DNA of 5,494 nt, taken from positions 31,738 through 37,231 of the forward strand of contig PJQJ01000006.1 in NCBI GenBank assembly GCA_002861585.1, read 5' to 3'. Of this stretch, positions 3,670-5,494 are shown piece by piece. Position 1 is the first letter of the stretch, and every line of letters begins with the position of its first letter. The notes below the pieces were generated by a model. That model was not told the origin of the DNA, searched no databases, and saw only the letters and a program-made list of their open reading frames with translations. Origin of the DNA: Candidatus Saccharimonadota bacterium. GTDB taxonomy: Bacteria > Patescibacteriota > Saccharimonadia > Saccharimonadales > Saccharimonadaceae. Made by a program: the position numbers and the translations under genes.

Positions 3670-4111
3670 GAGCGTCCTTACCTTCCACGACAGTTCGGTA
3701 AGCGGTGCCAAGAACACCATTCACAAATTTGCTCGAGTTGTCTGATCCAAATGCTTTGGCTAACTCGACGGCCTCATTGATAGCAACTTTTGGTGGTACG
3801 ATTTCACCAAAGTCACGCAATTCAAGGATTGCCATTCGAAGAATCGAACGATCAATACGTGAAATTTGATCGATTGGCCACTCTGGAGCGATAGGCTGAA
3901 TAATCGCATCAAGATCAGCGGTGTTATCTAAAACACCCCTTACAATTCGCTCGACAAATGCTTTATCTTCAACTGTATCGCTGTAGCGATCGAGGTTTCG
4001 AGATAATACATCTTCGATTGTCACTTCACTATCATTACATTGAATACGAAACTCGTATTCATAGAGTGTTTGTAAAGCGATGATACGGCCCAAGTGACGA
4101 TTTGATGCCAT
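3656..4111 (-). CDS. nusB: Transcription antitermination factor NusB
   Basis: This 151-residue all-helical RNA-binding protein pairs with NusE (S10) on boxA RNA and supports rRNA transcription and ribosome assembly. Characteristic segments are NRHLGRIIALQTLYEYEF (4-21), RIDRSILRMAILEL (85-98), PPKVAINEAVELAKAFG (106-122) and SSKFVNGVLGTAYR (126-139). Length is within the family range, with a short Ala/His tail. The ATG at 4111 gives the standard N-terminus, although only a weak AGGTAG precedes it at a long spacing. It lies 69 bases after rpmF and its end overlaps the start of the Nudix gene by 14 bases, so all these genes probably share the promoter before rpmF. Confidence 0.96.
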   Translation of the reverse strand: MASNRHLGRIIALQTLYEYEFRIQCNDSEVTIEDVLSRNLDRYSDTVEDKAFVERIVRGVLDNTADLDAIIQPIAPEWPIDQISRIDRSILRMAILELRDFGEIVPPKVAINEAVELAKAFGSDNSSKFVNGVLGTAYRTVVEGKDAHAAA

Positions 4112-4180
4112 TCTTTTGTCTACCTACTGTTCGATTTAAAAGTATTACACCGACAAGGGCGGTCCTACTTATGACGATTT

Positions 4181-4336
4181 TTATTGAGATTGAGCTGTTT
4201 TTTTGCCTGATTCACGTTTGGTAGTGAATGCTTTAACAGGTGACTTACCGTTAACGGTTCGTGCTAGCTTTAAGACTAAGTGGCTGCGGCGCAGACCTGT
4301 CTTGCGAGGGCTAGTTTGCTTTTTTGGCTGACCCAT
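4181..4336 (-). CDS. rpmF: 50S ribosomal protein bL32
   Basis: A short 51-residue frame gives MGQPKKQTSPRKTGLRRSHL, the typical basic L32 start (compare M-x-x-P-K-K-x-T-S). It then has a central LKLARTVNGKSPVKAF and a Lys/Ser/Gln-rich end. L32 is a small protein of the large ribosomal subunit. The form with two Cys pairs binds zinc; this one has no cysteine, so it is the zinc-free type. The ATG has a strong TTAAGGAGTTAA ribosome binding sequence (AAGGAG at 4347-4352) and the gene ends in TAA. A promoter lies 41 bases upstream. It is the first gene of the rpmF-nusB-Nudix-rnc cluster. Normal partners such as yceD or the fatty-acid genes seen in other bacteria are absent here. Confidence 0.93.
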   Translation of the reverse strand: MGQPKKQTSPRKTGLRRSHLVLKLARTVNGKSPVKAFTTKRESGKKTAQSQ

Positions 4337-4376
4337 GTGCAGTTAACTCCTTAATTTGTTTTGTATACTTCGTTGC

Positions 4377-4405
4377 ATTATATCGAATTCTTCATTAAAG
4401 CTCAA
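4377..4405 (-). promoter_or_regulatory. Promoter of the rpmF-nusB-Nudix-rnc cluster
   Basis: Minus-strand TTGAGC (4400-4405), a 17-base spacer and a perfect TATAAT (4377-4382) lie between leuS and rpmF. Transcription would begin near 4370, about 34 bases before the ATG. A small GTCAA/TTGAC stem (4416-4430) is visible just after the leuS stop, but no T-rich terminator, so leuS transcripts may also read through. Confidence 0.7.
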
Positions 4406-4444
4406 TATTATGCGTCAACCTTTTTGACAGAAAGGCTATTCGTA

Positions 4445-5494
4445 TTACTTAATAACTATATTAACGAGGCGTCCTGGTACAAAAATAACTCTTGAAGGTT
4501 CTTTTGCACCCAGTTGGCTCTTTACCGTCTCAAGCCCAAGTGCAGCATCCTGAACGGTTACCTGATCTGCATCAGCTGCTACCGTTACTTCACCACGGAG
4601 CTTCCCATTTACCTGAACAGCCATTGTAATGGTGTCACTCACTAAAAGGGCTTCGTCCCACGTCGGCCAATTGGCGGCATGTACTGACCCTTCATTACCA
4701 ATTTGCTGCCATAGTTCTTCTGATAAATGAGGTGTAAATGGTGCTAACAACAGCAGCAGGTTCTCGATTGCAAAACGCCAGGTCTGAGCGCTCATACCTG
4801 AAGACTTAAGCTTATAGAGCTCATTAACAAACTCCATCAGGGCTGCTATTGCAGTATTGAAGCCAAGATTCTCAAGATCTTCACTTACCTTTTTGATTGC
4901 TTTATGTGTTGCGCGCATAACTGCCGCATCATCTTCCGATTGTGGGCTATCCGAATCTGTAGCAATAAATTCTTGGGTCAGTGTCCAGACGCGATTTAAG
5001 AATCGATAGCTACCACCGACTCCTTCAACACTCCAAGCAACCTCTTGGTTCCATGGTCCAATAAATAGCTCCATCACTCGGATTGTATCAGCGCCATATC
5101 CTTGGGCGATCAGATCATCCGGAGCAATGACATTACCCCAGCTCTTACTCATTTTACGGCCATCAGGGGCAAGGATTAATCCCTGATTGCGAAGCGTCTT
5201 GAATGGCTCCTGGAAATTAATCAGTCCGGCGTCATACATAACTTTTGTCCAAAATCGGGCGTACAGCAGATGCATAACGGCATGCTCGGCGCCACCGATA
5301 TAATCATCAACAGGCAGCCAGTATTTCGCCTTTTCAGGGTCAAAGGCGGCTTCATTATTGTGTGGATCAGCAAAGCGCAGGAAGTACCAGCTTGAACAGG
5401 CAAATCCATCCATCGTGTCTGTTTCGCGCTCGGCAGGACCGCCGCACGTTGGACAGGTCGTGTGTAGCCAATCGGCTACTTTTGCTAGTGGACT
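4445..5494 (-). CDS. leuS: Leucyl-tRNA synthetase, C-terminal part (5' end outside window)
   Basis: This is the last 349 residues of a class I synthetase that charges tRNA-Leu. The open frame continues to the window edge, so the ATG at 5413 is internal, not the start. In order: a zinc-ribbon-like TCPTCGGPAERETDTMD (13-29), the active-site segment SSWYFLRF (34-41), GGAEHAVMHLLYARFW (67-82), and the KMSKS loop in DGRKMSKSWGN (111-121; 5141-5155). These are followed by a helical anticodon-binding domain (about 150-275) and the LeuRS-type C-terminal domain with VQVNGKLRGEV and FVPGRLVNIVIK. Only one CxxC pair is present in the ribbon. The leucine-specific insertion that E. coli has before KMSKS is absent, as in B. 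subtilis. The HIGH motif and CP1 editing domain lie outside. The stop is TAA. Confidence 0.97.
   Translation of the reverse strand, partial: SPLAKVADWLHTTCPTCGGPAERETDTMDGFACSSWYFLRFADPHNNEAAFDPEKAKYWLPVDDYIGGAEHAVMHLLYARFWTKVMYDAGLINFQEPFKTLRNQGLILAPDGRKMSKSWGNVIAPDDLIAQGYGADTIRVMELFIGPWNQEVAWSVEGVGGSYRFLNRVWTLTQEFIATDSDSPQSEDDAAVMRATHKAIKKVSEDLENLGFNTAIAALMEFVNELYKLKSSGMSAQTWRFAIENLLLLLAPFTPHLSEELWQQIGNEGSVHAANWPTWDEALLVSDTITMAVQVNGKLRGEVTVAADADQVTVQDAALGLETVKSQLGAKEPSRVIFVPGRLVNIVIK

Noticed and set aside
3670..3720. Longer start (3720) for the Nudix protein
   Set aside because: It would overlap nusB by 65 bases and lacks a ribosome binding site as good as the AAGGA before the ATG at 3669.
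4445..5494. TGA read as glycine, as in some CPR lineages
   Set aside because: All core genes are full length under the standard code with glycine at expected places, for example the GDGRK-type and GKRG loops, using normal GGN codons.

Overview
The window joins two unlike parts. From about 1341 to the right end is a bacterial core-gene block, all on the minus strand. It runs, in transcription order, leuS (3' part only), rpmF, nusB, a Nudix hydrolase gene, rnc, rpsP and a khpA-type KH-domain gene. The small compact genes, short gaps, use of TAA/TAG stops, moderate GC and the style of the S16, KH and LeuRS proteins suggest a Patescibacteria/CPR genome. Saccharibacteria (TM7) is my best guess, from familiarity with such proteins and not from a search. 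No gene needs a recoded TGA.

The core block has a clear transcription plan. A promoter (TTGAGC-17-TATAAT) follows leuS and serves rpmF-nusB-Nudix-rnc; nusB and the Nudix gene overlap, and Nudix and rnc are 3 bases apart. A second promoter (TTGACT-17-TATACT) sits just after the rnc stop and serves rpsP, which ends at a strong intrinsic terminator. A third (TTGCCA-18-TACAAT) serves khpA, which ends at a 14-bp-stem terminator at 1341-1372. The products are translation and RNA-handling factors: tRNA charging, two ribosomal proteins, transcription antitermination, dsRNA processing and an RNA chaperone.

The left part (1-1340) is different. It carries plus-strand, GC-richer small genes for membrane proteins that I do not recognise, between very AT-rich promoter segments. 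It is built from two successive units. Each has a near-consensus or consensus promoter (TTGACA at 46 and 646), a leader ending in the Shine-Dalgarno block GACAGAGGAG, one or two small membrane-protein genes, the exact reverse complement CTCCTCTGTC, and directly after it a 42-base hairpin whose two copies differ in sequence but keep length and pairing. Unit 1 holds one gene (139 codons, with an internal duplication). Unit 2 holds two (60 and 44 codons) and an orphan Shine-Dalgarno leader. This repeated layout is the most unusual thing in the window. It may be a small cassette-like accessory region or a family of small membrane proteins with shared RNA control.

At the far left a minus-strand promoter diverges from the unit 1 promoter, sharing its -35 region. 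Region 1200-1340 has no convincing gene but contains several inverted repeats. No tRNA, rRNA, CRISPR array, transposase or integrase is visible.
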